Assembly (NCBI GenBank): GCA_043744375.1
Contig: JAYTUU010000158.1
Location: 1 to 41,855, forward strand
DNA: 41,855 bases
DNA from: CAIYPH01 sp043744375
GTDB taxonomy: Bacteria > Pseudomonadota > Alphaproteobacteria > Acetobacterales > Acetobacteraceae
Reading direction: 5' to 3'
The notes beneath the pieces were generated by a model, which was given only the letters and a program-made list of their open reading frames with translations, had not been told where the DNA came from and did no database searches. The number at the start of each line of letters is the position of its first letter. Position 1 is the first letter of the stretch. Below are positions 9,243 to 16,698 of this stretch, piece after piece. The translations under genes and the position numbers were made by a program.

Positions 9243-10487
9243 ATGATGCCACTCCCGCTGGCGATCGCATTCGGCCATCTGCGCAGCCGGATGCGGCAGA
9301 GTCTCGTCTCCGTGCTCGGTGTGACCCTCGGCGTCGGCGTGTTCATTTCGATCACCGGCATGATGCAGGGCTTCCAGGATTATTTTCGCGCCCAGATCAT
9401 CGAGGCCAATCCGCATATCGTGATCTCCGACGAGGTGCGCCAGCCCGGCCGCCAGCCGCTCGAAATCCTGCGCCCCGGCGATGCCGTCACAATCCGCCGC
9501 ATCCTGCCGCGCGACCCCGTGCGCGGCATCGCCAATGCCGGGGCGATGCTGGCGGCCCTGGCGCGGATGGACGGCGTCGCGGCGGCGCCGACCCTGCGCG
9601 GACAGATGATCCTGCGCCGGGCCGGGCGGGACTATGCGGTGGCGGCGCAGGGCATCGATCCGCCGCGCGAGGCGCTGGTGGCGAACCTCGCGCGCGACAT
9701 GGTGAAGGGCAGCCTCGATGCTCTCACCGCGCGGCCTGACGGGGTGATCATCGGCGCGGCGCTGGCAGCGAAGATGGGCGCCGATATCGGCGACACGCTG
9801 GCGGCGGCGACGGCGGCGGGGGGCGAGACGGCATTACGGGTGGTCGGCATCTTCAGCACCGGCATGGAGGCGGCCGATACCAGCCAGGTCTTTGTGGCGC
9901 TGGCCAAGCAGCAATCGATGCAGGCGCGGCCGCGGGTCGTCAACGAGATCCATATCCGCCTTGCCGATATCACCCGATCGATCGCCATGGCCGCGCTGAT
10001 CGAGGGGCGCTGGGGTTACAAGACCGCGCCGTGGGAGGAGACCTATTCTCGCATTCTTGCAGTGTTCATCTTGCAGAACGCGATCATCTACTCCTCCACG
10101 GGGGCGATATTGGTGGTCGCGGGGTTCGGCATTTTCAACGTGATCTCGACCGTCGTGCTGGAGAAACGCCGCGATATCGCCATTCTCCGGGCGATCGGCA
10201 TGGGACCGGGCGACGTCGTGCTGATTTTCGTGGCCGAGGGGATCGTCGTCGGCGTGCTCGGGGTGATCGCGGGATCGCTGCTGGGGTGGGGCATCTCCAA
10301 CGCGCTGCGGCTGGTGCCGGCGCCGGGCAGCACCACGCCGGGAGACGTGCTGCGGGTCGCAGATTCGGCGTGGACCTATGGATTGGCCAGCGGCATCGCG
10401 CTGGCGGCGGCGGTGGGGGCGGCCTGGTTGCCGGCGCGCAAGGCGGCGGGGACCGATCCACTGACCATCATCCGCGGGGCGACGTGA
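9243..10487 (+). CDS. ABC exporter permease, FtsX/MacB-like (DevC type)
   Basis: This 414-residue membrane protein has one helix near the N-terminus (SLVSVLGVTLGVGVFISITG), a large periplasmic domain of about 240 residues and three C-terminal helices. That is the four-helix FtsX/MacB topology. The last cytoplasmic stretch, LPARKAAGTDPLTIIRG, is the usual permease C-terminus of LolC/MacB proteins. Either of two adjacent ATGs (9243, 9246) could be the start. It is the second gene of the three-gene exporter and ends one base before the ATPase start codon. The exported substrate (lipid, lipoprotein, peptide or drug) is unknown. Confidence 0.9.
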   Translation: MMPLPLAIAFGHLRSRMRQSLVSVLGVTLGVGVFISITGMMQGFQDYFRAQIIEANPHIVISDEVRQPGRQPLEILRPGDAVTIRRILPRDPVRGIANAGAMLAALARMDGVAAAPTLRGQMILRRAGRDYAVAAQGIDPPREALVANLARDMVKGSLDALTARPDGVIIGAALAAKMGADIGDTLAAATAAGGETALRVVGIFSTGMEAADTSQVFVALAKQQSMQARPRVVNEIHIRLADITRSIAMAALIEGRWGYKTAPWEETYSRILAVFILQNAIIYSSTGAILVVAGFGIFNVISTVVLEKRRDIAILRAIGMGPGDVVLIFVAEGIVVGVLGVIAGSLLGWGISNALRLVPAPGSTTPGDVLRVADSAWTYGLASGIALAAAVGAAWLPARKAAGTDPLTIIRGAT

Positions 10488-10488
10488 T

Positions 10489-11202
10489 TTGAACGCCGCG
10501 GAACTGCGCACGACCGGCCTCACCCGCATCCTGCCGGGGCCGATTCCGGTGACCCTGGTGGCCGACGTGGAGCTGCGCTTTCCGGCCGGCGGTTTCACCG
10601 TCATCACCGGGCCGTCCGGCTCCGGCAAGTCCTCGCTGCTCTACCTGCTCGGACTGCTCGACCCGCCGACCGCCGGCGAGGTGTGGGTGGACGGGCAGCC
10701 GACTTCGGGCCTGGACGATGCCGCCCGCACCCGGCTGCGGCTGGAGCATTTCGGCTTCGTGTTCCAGTTCCATTTTCTGCTGCCCGAGTTCACCGTGCTC
10801 GACAACGTGCTGCTGCCGATGCGCCAGCTGGGAAAGCTCCGGCCGGCGGAGATGCGCGCCCATGCGATGGACCTGCTGGCCGCCCTCGACATGACCGCCT
10901 CCGCCCATAAGCGGCCCGATGCGCTGTCGGGCGGGCAGCGCCAGCGCACCGCCGTCGCCCGCGCGTTGGCCAATGATCCCGCCTATGTGCTGGCCGACGA
11001 ACCCACCGGTTCGCTCGACACCCGCAACGCCGCGGCCGTGTTCGCCATGCTCGCGGCGATGGCGCGGGACGGGCGCACGGTCATCGCGGTGACCCACGAC
11101 GAGGGCTTCGCGGCGACCGCCGAGCGACGGGTGCGTCTGGTGGACGGGCGGGTGGTTTCCGATACCGAAAATCAGTCAATCGCCGGCAGCGTCCTGAGAT
11201 AG
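10489..11202 (+). CDS. ABC exporter ATP-binding protein (LolD/MacB/DevA-like)
   Basis: This 237-residue ATPase is for the adjacent FtsX-like permease. Motifs are Walker A GPSGSGKSS (41-49), FGFVFQFHFLLPEFTV at the Q-loop (88-103), signature LSGGQ (146-150), Walker B VLADEPTGSLD (167-177) and switch His203. The gene uses a TTG start one base after the permease stop, consistent with coupled translation. The last ten residues are read from DNA that, on the other strand, encodes the end of a cytochrome c remnant, so the two 3' ends overlap by 31 bp. It probably works with the adaptor and permease as one exporter. Confidence 0.9.
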   Translation: MNAAELRTTGLTRILPGPIPVTLVADVELRFPAGGFTVITGPSGSGKSSLLYLLGLLDPPTAGEVWVDGQPTSGLDDAARTRLRLEHFGFVFQFHFLLPEFTVLDNVLLPMRQLGKLRPAEMRAHAMDLLAALDMTASAHKRPDALSGGQRQRTAVARALANDPAYVLADEPTGSLDTRNAAAVFAMLAAMARDGRTVIAVTHDEGFAATAERRVRLVDGRVVSDTENQSIAGSVLR

Positions 11203-11289
11203 GCGATCAGGGCCGCCATGTCGTCGGGCGCGATGCCGGCGTAATAGGCGAACCCCATCGGCGGGAACAGCTTGCGCGTGGCCGCGGCG
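11172..11289 (-). pseudogene. C-terminal remnant of a cytochrome c gene
   Basis: On the minus strand this segment reads ...TRKLFPPMGFAYYAG then IAPDDMAALIAYLRTLPAID and a stop at 11172-11174. The pattern of aromatic FPPMxFAYY, acidic DDM and ALIAYLRTLP is the final helix of class I cytochrome c domains, including the loop with the axial Met. Only about 36 codons are present. There is no CxxCH haem site, and the match ends near 11289, just before the ribosome binding site of the plus-strand aldolase gene. It looks like a cytochrome c gene cut off when the 11.3-13.2 kb block arrived. This rests on motif recognition, not alignment. Confidence 0.6.
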
Positions 11290-11331
11290 GCGCCCACTCT
11301 TTGCCGACACAAAAACGCCGGGAGAGTTGTT

Positions 11332-11985
11332 TTGGCCGACCTTCAGGAAATCCGCACCAGGCTGTTCGCCTCGCTGCTGTCCGACGTGCTGGACGCGCTC
11401 GGGTACATGAACCAGGCCATGCCGCCCACCATCCGCCCGCTCGATGACGCCTCGGTGATGGTCGGGCGCGCACGGACGGCGCTGTTCATGGATGTGTACG
11501 AGGTGACCGAGGGCGAGAACCCGTACGAGAAGGAGATCGCACTGATCGACAGCCTGCAACCGGGCCAGATCCCGGTGTTCTCCTGCGGCAAGACCGGGCG
11601 GATCGCCCCATGGGGCGAGCTGCTGAGCACCGCCTCCAACGTGCGCGGCGCCGCCGGCGCGCTGATGGACGGCCTGGTGCGGGATATCCGCGCCATCCGC
11701 GAGATGGGCTTCCCGGTGTTCCACGGTGGCATCGGCCCGCTCGACAGCAAGGGCCGGGGAAAAATCATGGCCGTCGATGTGCCGATCGAGTGCGCCGGCG
11801 TGCGCGTGTGCCCGGGCGACCTGATCTTCGGCGACGCCGACGGCGTGGTGGTGGTGCCGCAGGCGATCGAGGCCGAGGTGCTGGCGGCGGCGTTCGAGAA
11901 GCTGAAGGGGGAGAAGAGCACGCTGGCCGATTTGCGGGCGGGCATCTCGCTCGGCGAGGTTTTTGCGAAATACGGGATTCTCTAA
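11332..11985 (+). CDS. RraA-like family protein, probable HMG/CHA-type aldolase
   Basis: This 217-residue protein belongs to the RraA/dimethylmenaquinone-methyltransferase-like family, which includes class II pyruvate aldolases acting on 4-hydroxy-4-methyl-2-oxoglutarate and related acids. The opening LLSDVLDALGYM (15-26) and the core WGELL (94-98), RGAAGALMDGLVRD (105-118) hold the expected catalytic Arg-Asp (117-118) and metal-site residues. I therefore favour an enzyme over an RNase E inhibitor. The start chosen is the TTG at 11332, with GGAGAG five bases before it; an upstream start would read through the cytochrome c scrap. The dehydratase gene follows after 12 bp, suggesting a two-step sugar-acid pathway of dehydration then aldol cleavage. 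Confidence 0.85.
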   Translation: MADLQEIRTRLFASLLSDVLDALGYMNQAMPPTIRPLDDASVMVGRARTALFMDVYEVTEGENPYEKEIALIDSLQPGQIPVFSCGKTGRIAPWGELLSTASNVRGAAGALMDGLVRDIRAIREMGFPVFHGGIGPLDSKGRGKIMAVDVPIECAGVRVCPGDLIFGDADGVVVVPQAIEAEVLAAAFEKLKGEKSTLADLRAGISLGEVFAKYGIL

Positions 11986-11997
11986 CAGGGGCGTGCC

Positions 11998-13197
11998 ATG
12001 CGCATCACCGCCATCGAAACATTCCGCGCCGATTTCCATGACAATCTCATCTGGGTGCACGTCGAAACCGATGCCGGTCTGACCGGGCTGGGGGAGACGT
12101 TCTTCTTCCCCTCCGCCGTCGAGGCGCATCTGCACGACGTGGTGGCGCCGCTGCTGATCGGGGCGGATGCGACGCGGGTGGCGCACTGGAATGCCACCCT
12201 CATGCGCCAACCCGTGGGCTACGCGAGTTCCGGCACCGAAATGCGCGCCGCCTCCGCCATCGATATCGCGCTGTGGGACTTGCTGGGGCAGGCCGCGGGA
12301 ATGCCCATCCACCGCCTCCTCGGCGGCCTCGCGCGCGAGAAAATCCGCATCTACAACACCTGCGCCGGGCCGCATTACGTCACCCGCGCGCGCGGCGGGA
12401 TCAGGAACTCGTTCGGCATGGAGGGCAGCGAAGGCGACCGCTACGACGACCTGCGCGGCTTCCTCGAACGCCCGGCAGACCTCGCGCGCGATCTGCTCGC
12501 CGAGGGCATCACGGGCATGAAAATCTGGCCGTTCGATTTCGCCGCCGAAGCGAACGGGCGAATGTCGATCACCACCGCACAAATCGAGGATGCCTGCCGC
12601 CCCTTCCGCCTGATCCGCGAGGCCGTCGGGCGGCAGATGGACCTGATGGTGGAACTGCACTCGATGTGGGACATCGAAAGTGCGAAACGCATCTTCCGTG
12701 CCCTCGAACCGCTCGAACCCGCCTGGTTCGAAGACCCGATCCGCATGGACGACGCCGAGGGGCTGGCCGAACTCGCCCGCTTCACGCGCATCCCGATCCT
12801 CGCCTCCGAAACGACCGCGCCGAAGGAAAGCTTTCGCCGGCTGCTGGAACAACGCGCCGTCGGCATCGTCTCGTTCGACGCCGGATGGTGCGGCGGTATC
12901 TCCGAAGCCCAGAAAATCATCGCCCTCGCCGACTCCTGGCAAATCCCCATCGCCCCCCATGACTGCACCGGCCCGGTCGGCTTCGTCGCCGGCACACACC
13001 TGTCGATCAGCGCCCGCAACGCCATGATCCAGGAGACGGTGCGCGCCTATACACGCGGATGGTACAACGACGTGGTCAGCGCATTGCCGCCGATCAGCAA
13101 CGGGTATCTGACGCCACTGATGGGGCCAGGACTCGGCCTGGCACTGCGCCCGGAGTTCCTGGCGCGCAGCGATGTCAGGCGGCGGAGGTCAGCGTAA
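11998..13197 (+). CDS. Mandelate racemase/muconate lactonizing enzyme family protein, probable sugar-acid dehydratase
   Basis: This 399-residue protein is in the enolase superfamily. The N-terminal capping domain (to about 110) precedes the barrel. Three acidic metal ligands are visible in VELHSMWD (near 219), FEDPI (near 245) and SETTAP (near 271), and the general base is His in APHD (near 321). Only one Lys stands at the KxK position (GMKIWPF), so this is more like acid-sugar dehydratases of the galactonate/mannonate type than a racemase. The substrate is unknown. It is cotranscribed with the RraA-like aldolase, and a palindromic repeat starts five bases after its stop. Confidence 0.88.
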   Translation: MRITAIETFRADFHDNLIWVHVETDAGLTGLGETFFFPSAVEAHLHDVVAPLLIGADATRVAHWNATLMRQPVGYASSGTEMRAASAIDIALWDLLGQAAGMPIHRLLGGLAREKIRIYNTCAGPHYVTRARGGIRNSFGMEGSEGDRYDDLRGFLERPADLARDLLAEGITGMKIWPFDFAAEANGRMSITTAQIEDACRPFRLIREAVGRQMDLMVELHSMWDIESAKRIFRALEPLEPAWFEDPIRMDDAEGLAELARFTRIPILASETTAPKESFRRLLEQRAVGIVSFDAGWCGGISEAQKIIALADSWQIPIAPHDCTGPVGFVAGTHLSISARNAMIQETVRAYTRGWYNDVVSALPPISNGYLTPLMGPGLGLALRPEFLARSDVRRRRSA

Positions 13198-13202
13198 GAG
13201 AA

Positions 13203-13410
13203 GCCTCCGGCGGCAAAGGGCCGAGGGCCCTTTGAACCCCCCGACTACTGGCGCCGCAGGCCATCGACATCTCGGACCGCATTGCGATCGCGCGGGAGTT
13301 TGGGCTTCGCCAGTGAATGCGGCGAGATCGCGGGGGCTCACCCGAAGGCCGGCCGTCCAGCCGCGAGCAGTCCGGGGTTCCAAGGGCCACGGCCCTTGGC
13401 CGCCGGAGGC
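13203..13410. repeat. Dispersed palindromic 3'-UTR repeat, copy A
   Basis: This 208-bp imperfect palindrome fills the gap between two convergent genes, five bases from one stop codon and three from the other. The left arm is GCCTCCGGCGGC, a hairpin AAAGGGCC/GGCCCTTT, then GAACCCC and GACTACT. The right arm is its inverse: CCGCGAGCAGTCCGG, GGTTCC, AAGGGCC/GGCCCTT, GCCGCCGGAGGC. The centre shares CTGGCGCCGCAGGC, CTTCGCCAG and GGCGAGATCG with copies B and C. It is well placed to end transcription from both sides. Confidence 0.88.
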
Positions 13411-13413
13411 GCG

Positions 13414-13980
13414 CTACCCTATCTCAGAGGCCGGAACGAGTTCCCAAGCCGGCGCGGCCGGGCGGCAGAAGAAGGGCATCGCGTTGGCCGTGCGGACGTT
13501 GGCTTCGAGGCCCATTTCGGCGCGCAGGGCGCGGAACAGGGCGCCGTGGGCGACGACGAGGACGGGGGCCGGTTGTGCGAGGGCGCGGTTGATCGCGGCG
13601 ACGGCGCGGGCGCGCAGGGCGGCGAAGGTTTCGGCGTTTTCGGGGGTGGAGTGGCCGGCCACCCAGTCGCTGAACCATTCCGACATTGGTTGGCCTTCCT
13701 GCACGCCGAAGGAGACTTCGCGCAGGCCTTCGTCGAGGCTGACCGAGAGGCCGACGGTGTTGGCGAAGGCCAGTGCCGTGTCGTGGGCGCGGGAGAGTGG
13801 GCTGCTGATGATGGTGGTGATGCCGCGGTGGCGCAGCATGTCGGCGGCGGCGACGGCCTGGGCGCGGCCGGTGGCGTTCAGCGGGATGTCGATATTGCCC
13901 TGGCTGAGGTGCTGGGCGTTCCAGTCGGTTTCGCCATGGCGGAGGAACCAGAATGCGCGCGGCAGGAGGGAGACGGTCAT
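13414..13980 (-). CDS. Histidine phosphatase family protein (phosphoglycerate mutase-like)
   Basis: This 188-residue protein carries the full histidine-phosphatase signature. RHGETDWN (14-21) holds the phosphorylated His15, followed by SPLSRAHDTA (60-69) and the second catalytic His145 in VVAHGALFR. The family covers cofactor-dependent mutases, CobC-type and broad phosphatases, so the substrate is open. The ATG at 13980 is preferred because GAGGAA lies about 8 bp before it; a start seven codons earlier would overlap prs. Its position directly downstream of prs suggests cotranscription and perhaps a nucleotide or sugar-phosphate substrate. Copy A of the palindromic repeat follows its stop codon. 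Confidence 0.9.
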   Translation of the reverse strand: MTVSLLPRAFWFLRHGETDWNAQHLSQGNIDIPLNATGRAQAVAAADMLRHRGITTIISSPLSRAHDTALAFANTVGLSVSLDEGLREVSFGVQEGQPMSEWFSDWVAGHSTPENAETFAALRARAVAAINRALAQPAPVLVVAHGALFRALRAEMGLEANVRTANAMPFFCRPAAPAWELVPASEIG

Positions 13981-13991
13981 CGGCGCGTTCC

Positions 13992-14924
13992 TCAATCCCA
14001 CAGCGAACTGACGGAACTCTCGTCGCTGATCCGGCGGATCGCCTCCGCGAGCAGGGGGGCGATGGAGACTTGGCGGATGTTGCTGGCGAGACGGACGGCT
14101 TCGGTGGCGAGGATGCTGTCGGTGATCGTCATCATTTCGATCGGGCTGGCGGAGATGCGCGCGACGGCGCCGCCGGAGAGCACGCCGTGGGTGGTGTAGA
14201 CGCTGGCGGATTTGGCGCCGTTCTCGATCAGGGCGGCCGCGGCGTTGCAGAGGGTGCCGCCGGAATCGACGATGTCGTCGACGATGATGCAGTCGCGGCC
14301 ATCGACTTCGCCGATGACGTTCATGACTTCGGAAACGCCGGCGCGTTCGCGGCGTTTGTCGATAATAGCGAGGTCGCAGTTGAGGCGCGTCGCGATGGCG
14401 CGGGCGCGAACGACGCCGCCGACGTCCGGCGACACGATCATCAGGTCACGCCCGGCGTAGTTTTCCTGGATGTGGCGGCTGAACAGGGGGGCGGCGAACA
14501 TGTTGTCGACGGGGATGTCGAAGAAGCCCTGGATTTGGGCGGCGTGCAGATCCATCGTCAGGACGCGGTTGGCGCCGGCTTCGGTGATGAGGTTGGCGAC
14601 GAGCTTGGCGCTGATCGGCGTGCGTGGGCCGCTTTTGCGGTCCTGCCTGGCGTAGCCGAAATAGGGCAGCACGGCGGTGATGCGGCGGGCCGAGGCGCGG
14701 CGCAGGGCGTCGAGCGTGATCAGCAGTTCCATCTGATTGTCGTTGGCGGGGTAGGAGGTGGACTGGACGACGAACACGTCCTCGCCGCGGATGTTCTCGT
14801 GGATTTCGACGAACACCTCCATATCGGCGAACCGGCGCACGGAGGCGCGGGTCAGCGGTACGCTCAGCGCGGCGGCGACCGCCTCGGCGAGCGGGCGGTT
14901 GCTGTTGCAGGCAACGATCTTCAT
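13992..14924 (-). CDS. prs: Ribose-phosphate pyrophosphokinase (PRPP synthetase)
   Basis: This 310-residue enzyme makes PRPP from ribose 5-phosphate and ATP for purine, pyrimidine, His, Trp and NAD synthesis. The PRPP-synthetase signature DLHAAQIQGFFDIPVDN is at 125-141, and the PRPP-binding loop DDIVDSGGTL is at 216-225. Length and both domains match class I bacterial enzymes. The start is the ATG giving MKIVACNSNRPLAE; an ATG three codons upstream is also possible. The histidine phosphatase gene follows 11 bp downstream. Confidence 0.96.
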   Translation of the reverse strand: MKIVACNSNRPLAEAVAAALSVPLTRASVRRFADMEVFVEIHENIRGEDVFVVQSTSYPANDNQMELLITLDALRRASARRITAVLPYFGYARQDRKSGPRTPISAKLVANLITEAGANRVLTMDLHAAQIQGFFDIPVDNMFAAPLFSRHIQENYAGRDLMIVSPDVGGVVRARAIATRLNCDLAIIDKRRERAGVSEVMNVIGEVDGRDCIIVDDIVDSGGTLCNAAAALIENGAKSASVYTTHGVLSGGAVARISASPIEMMTITDSILATEAVRLASNIRQVSIAPLLAEAIRRISDESSVSSLWD

Positions 14925-15007
14925 CGGCGGCATTCCGGGCTGGGGACGAGCGCGTGCCTTCTAGCAACGTGGCTCTCCCCTGTCCATGAACACCGACCGG
15001 GACTCAT

Positions 15008-15874
15008 CTACCGGCGCGCGCCGATGCGGTTGGCGATGACGTCGCGCACGCCGCCGGCGGCTTCCTCGGCGACCACGAGCGCGACATCGCCCCAGTGCAG
15101 ATCGAGCAGGCCGCGCTGGATTTCGTTGAGCTGGACCACCCGCCCCACCTCGCTGCCGGCCGCATCCTTGATGATCCACTGGATTTCGACGCGCTGCTTG
15201 CCGGCGCCGGCGGGAGCGACGACGACATCACCGGCGAGCAGGAAATCGGCGCCGGTTGGGCTGCTGTAGAGTTCCTGCCCGGCCTTGACGAGGGCCACGC
15301 GCATGTTCTGGGCGAGTGCCGCATTGCCATCGCCAGGCGCGCCGGTGACGCCGCTGAAGGCCAGGCGGGGGGCGCGGTTGATCAGGCTGCTGGGGTCGGA
15401 CTGACGGCGCGCGGCCTCGATTCGGCTGAGCAACGCGGCCACGCGGGGCACCGCGACAGCGGCGGCGCGGCGCAGCATCGGCGTGCCCGCCTGCGTCCAT
15501 TCGGCGGCGGGCACGGGCAGGCCCTCGGTGAGGCCCTGCTGTTCGCCCGCGGGGTCGAGCACGCGATAGCTTGGCACCGCCGCGCCGTCGCGCAGTTCGA
15601 CGGTGATGGCGAGGCGCCAGTCGCCACGATGCGGCGGGCCGGCGACGGCGGGGATTTCGGCCTCAAGCAGGCCTCCGGCGATGGCGCCCGCGAGCACGGC
15701 GGCTTCGGCAGGGCCAAGGAAGGCCGCATCGGGCGGTGGCACGGCGAGGCGGGCCGGCGGCGGGCGGGCGAGGCGGGCGGCATTGCTGCCTGGGTTGCCC
15801 TCGAACGGTCGCGGCAACGCGCCGCAGGCGGCGAGCAGCGCGATCAGCAACAGGCCGAGCAGCCTAGAGAACAC
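15008..15874 (-). CDS. Putative lipoprotein of unknown function
   Basis: This is a 288-residue predicted lipoprotein. The start chosen is the GTG at 15874, giving an N-terminus FSRLLGLLLIALLAACG, a textbook lipoprotein signal with the lipobox LAAC. The mature part has no motif that I recognise. It begins Pro/Ala-rich, then has alternating hydrophobic stretches such as WRLAITVELRDG and VEIQWIIKDAAG that suggest beta-sheet. An upstream ATG (15940) would add 22 residues rich in Ser and Cys that look like the out-of-frame reading of a small overlapping gene. Downstream of pgeF in the same direction, it is probably part of the lgt-midA-pgeF transcription unit. Confidence 0.75.
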   Translation of the reverse strand: MFSRLLGLLLIALLAACGALPRPFEGNPGSNAARLARPPPARLAVPPPDAAFLGPAEAAVLAGAIAGGLLEAEIPAVAGPPHRGDWRLAITVELRDGAAVPSYRVLDPAGEQQGLTEGLPVPAAEWTQAGTPMLRRAAAVAVPRVAALLSRIEAARRQSDPSSLINRAPRLAFSGVTGAPGDGNAALAQNMRVALVKAGQELYSSPTGADFLLAGDVVVAPAGAGKQRVEIQWIIKDAAGSEVGRVVQLNEIQRGLLDLHWGDVALVVAEEAAGGVRDVIANRIGARR

Positions 15875-15929
15875 AGCTTGCCAGGGCCGCAAGCACGAGC
15901 AGGACGATGAACTGGACGATGTAGGGCAT
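15864..15929 (-). CDS. Tiny 21-residue hydrophobic peptide with a lipobox
   Basis: A short frame, MPYIVQFIVLLVLAALASC then VL and stop, lies between pgeF and the lipoprotein gene. Nearly every codon ends in C or G, as in the real genes nearby. The peptide is a complete lipoprotein signal (lipobox LASC) with almost no mature part. Its stop overlaps the GTG start of the downstream lipoprotein (TGTGTTCTCTAG), so it may act as a leader that couples translation, or it may be a genuine lipopeptide. No strong ribosome binding site is visible. Confidence 0.4.
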   Translation of the reverse strand: MPYIVQFIVLLVLAALASCVL

Positions 15930-15936
15930 GGTGCGA

Positions 15937-16698
15937 TCATCCGAGGGTGATGACCGAGATCTGGTGGCCGATCGGCCCGCCGCCGGCCACGGTGCGGCGG
16001 CGGTGGCTGAAAAAATTGTCCGACTCGGCCAGCGTGTCCTGGCCGGTGACGGAGACGCGGCCGAGTCGGGCATCGTTGAGGCGGGCGGCGCAGTAGCCGG
16101 CGAGGTCGAACTGCCAGCGGTCCGGCTGGGCGCCATCGATGAAGAAGCGGGCGTTGGCCGGGTCGCGCGCCAGCACGCGGTCACGCAGATCGGCGGCGAC
16201 TTCGTACGAAGACTGCCCGATGCACGGGCCGACCGCGGCGGCGATACCCGCGCGCGTCGCACCAATGGCAACCATGGCGGCGACGGTTGCTTCAAGCACG
16301 CCATCGACCGCGCCGCGCCAGCCGGCATGGGCGGCGCCGATCACGCCCGCGGTGGCGTCGGCGAACAGCACGGGCGCGCAATCGGCGGTGACAATGCCAA
16401 GCGCCACACCGGGACGGTCGGTGACGGCCGCATCCGCGCGCGGGCCTTCGCCGGGGCGCCAGGGGGCGAGCACGCGCACCACGGCGGGGCCGTGGACCTG
16501 GGTGAGGCCGACCAGCCTATCCGGGTCGGCGCCGAGCGCACGGGCGGCACGGGCGCGGTTTTCCAGGATGCTTTCGCGAATATCGTTGCCGGATAGGCTG
16601 CAATTCAGGCTGGCGTACGGGCCTTCGGACACGCCGCCATGGCGGGTGAAGAAGCCGTGCGGCATCGGCAGGTCGGCGGGAATGAAGAGTGCGGTCAT
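15937..16698 (-). CDS. pgeF: Peptidoglycan editing factor PgeF (laccase-domain, YfiH family)
   Basis: This 253-residue cytoplasmic protein removes wrongly incorporated residues from peptidoglycan precursors; homologues also show purine nucleoside/polyphenol oxidase activity. The zinc-site motifs are in place: TQVHG (His69), TADCAPVLFAD (Cys107) and HAGWRG (His124), followed by GPCIGQSSYEV. The ATG at 16698 overlaps the stop of the upstream methyltransferase gene (ATGA), showing tight coupling, and this decides the start over one 13 codons upstream. The small peptide and lipoprotein genes follow directly. Confidence 0.93.
   Translation of the reverse strand: MTALFIPADLPMPHGFFTRHGGVSEGPYASLNCSLSGNDIRESILENRARAARALGADPDRLVGLTQVHGPAVVRVLAPWRPGEGPRADAAVTDRPGVALGIVTADCAPVLFADATAGVIGAAHAGWRGAVDGVLEATVAAMVAIGATRAGIAAAVGPCIGQSSYEVAADLRDRVLARDPANARFFIDGAQPDRWQFDLAGYCAARLNDARLGRVSVTGQDTLAESDNFFSHRRRTVAGGGPIGHQISVITLG

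Noticed and set aside
11290..12999. Minus-strand frame continuing upstream of the cytochrome c scrap
   Set aside because: It is antisense to the aldolase and dehydratase genes and in a different frame from the cytochrome c-like residues, so it does not extend the remnant.
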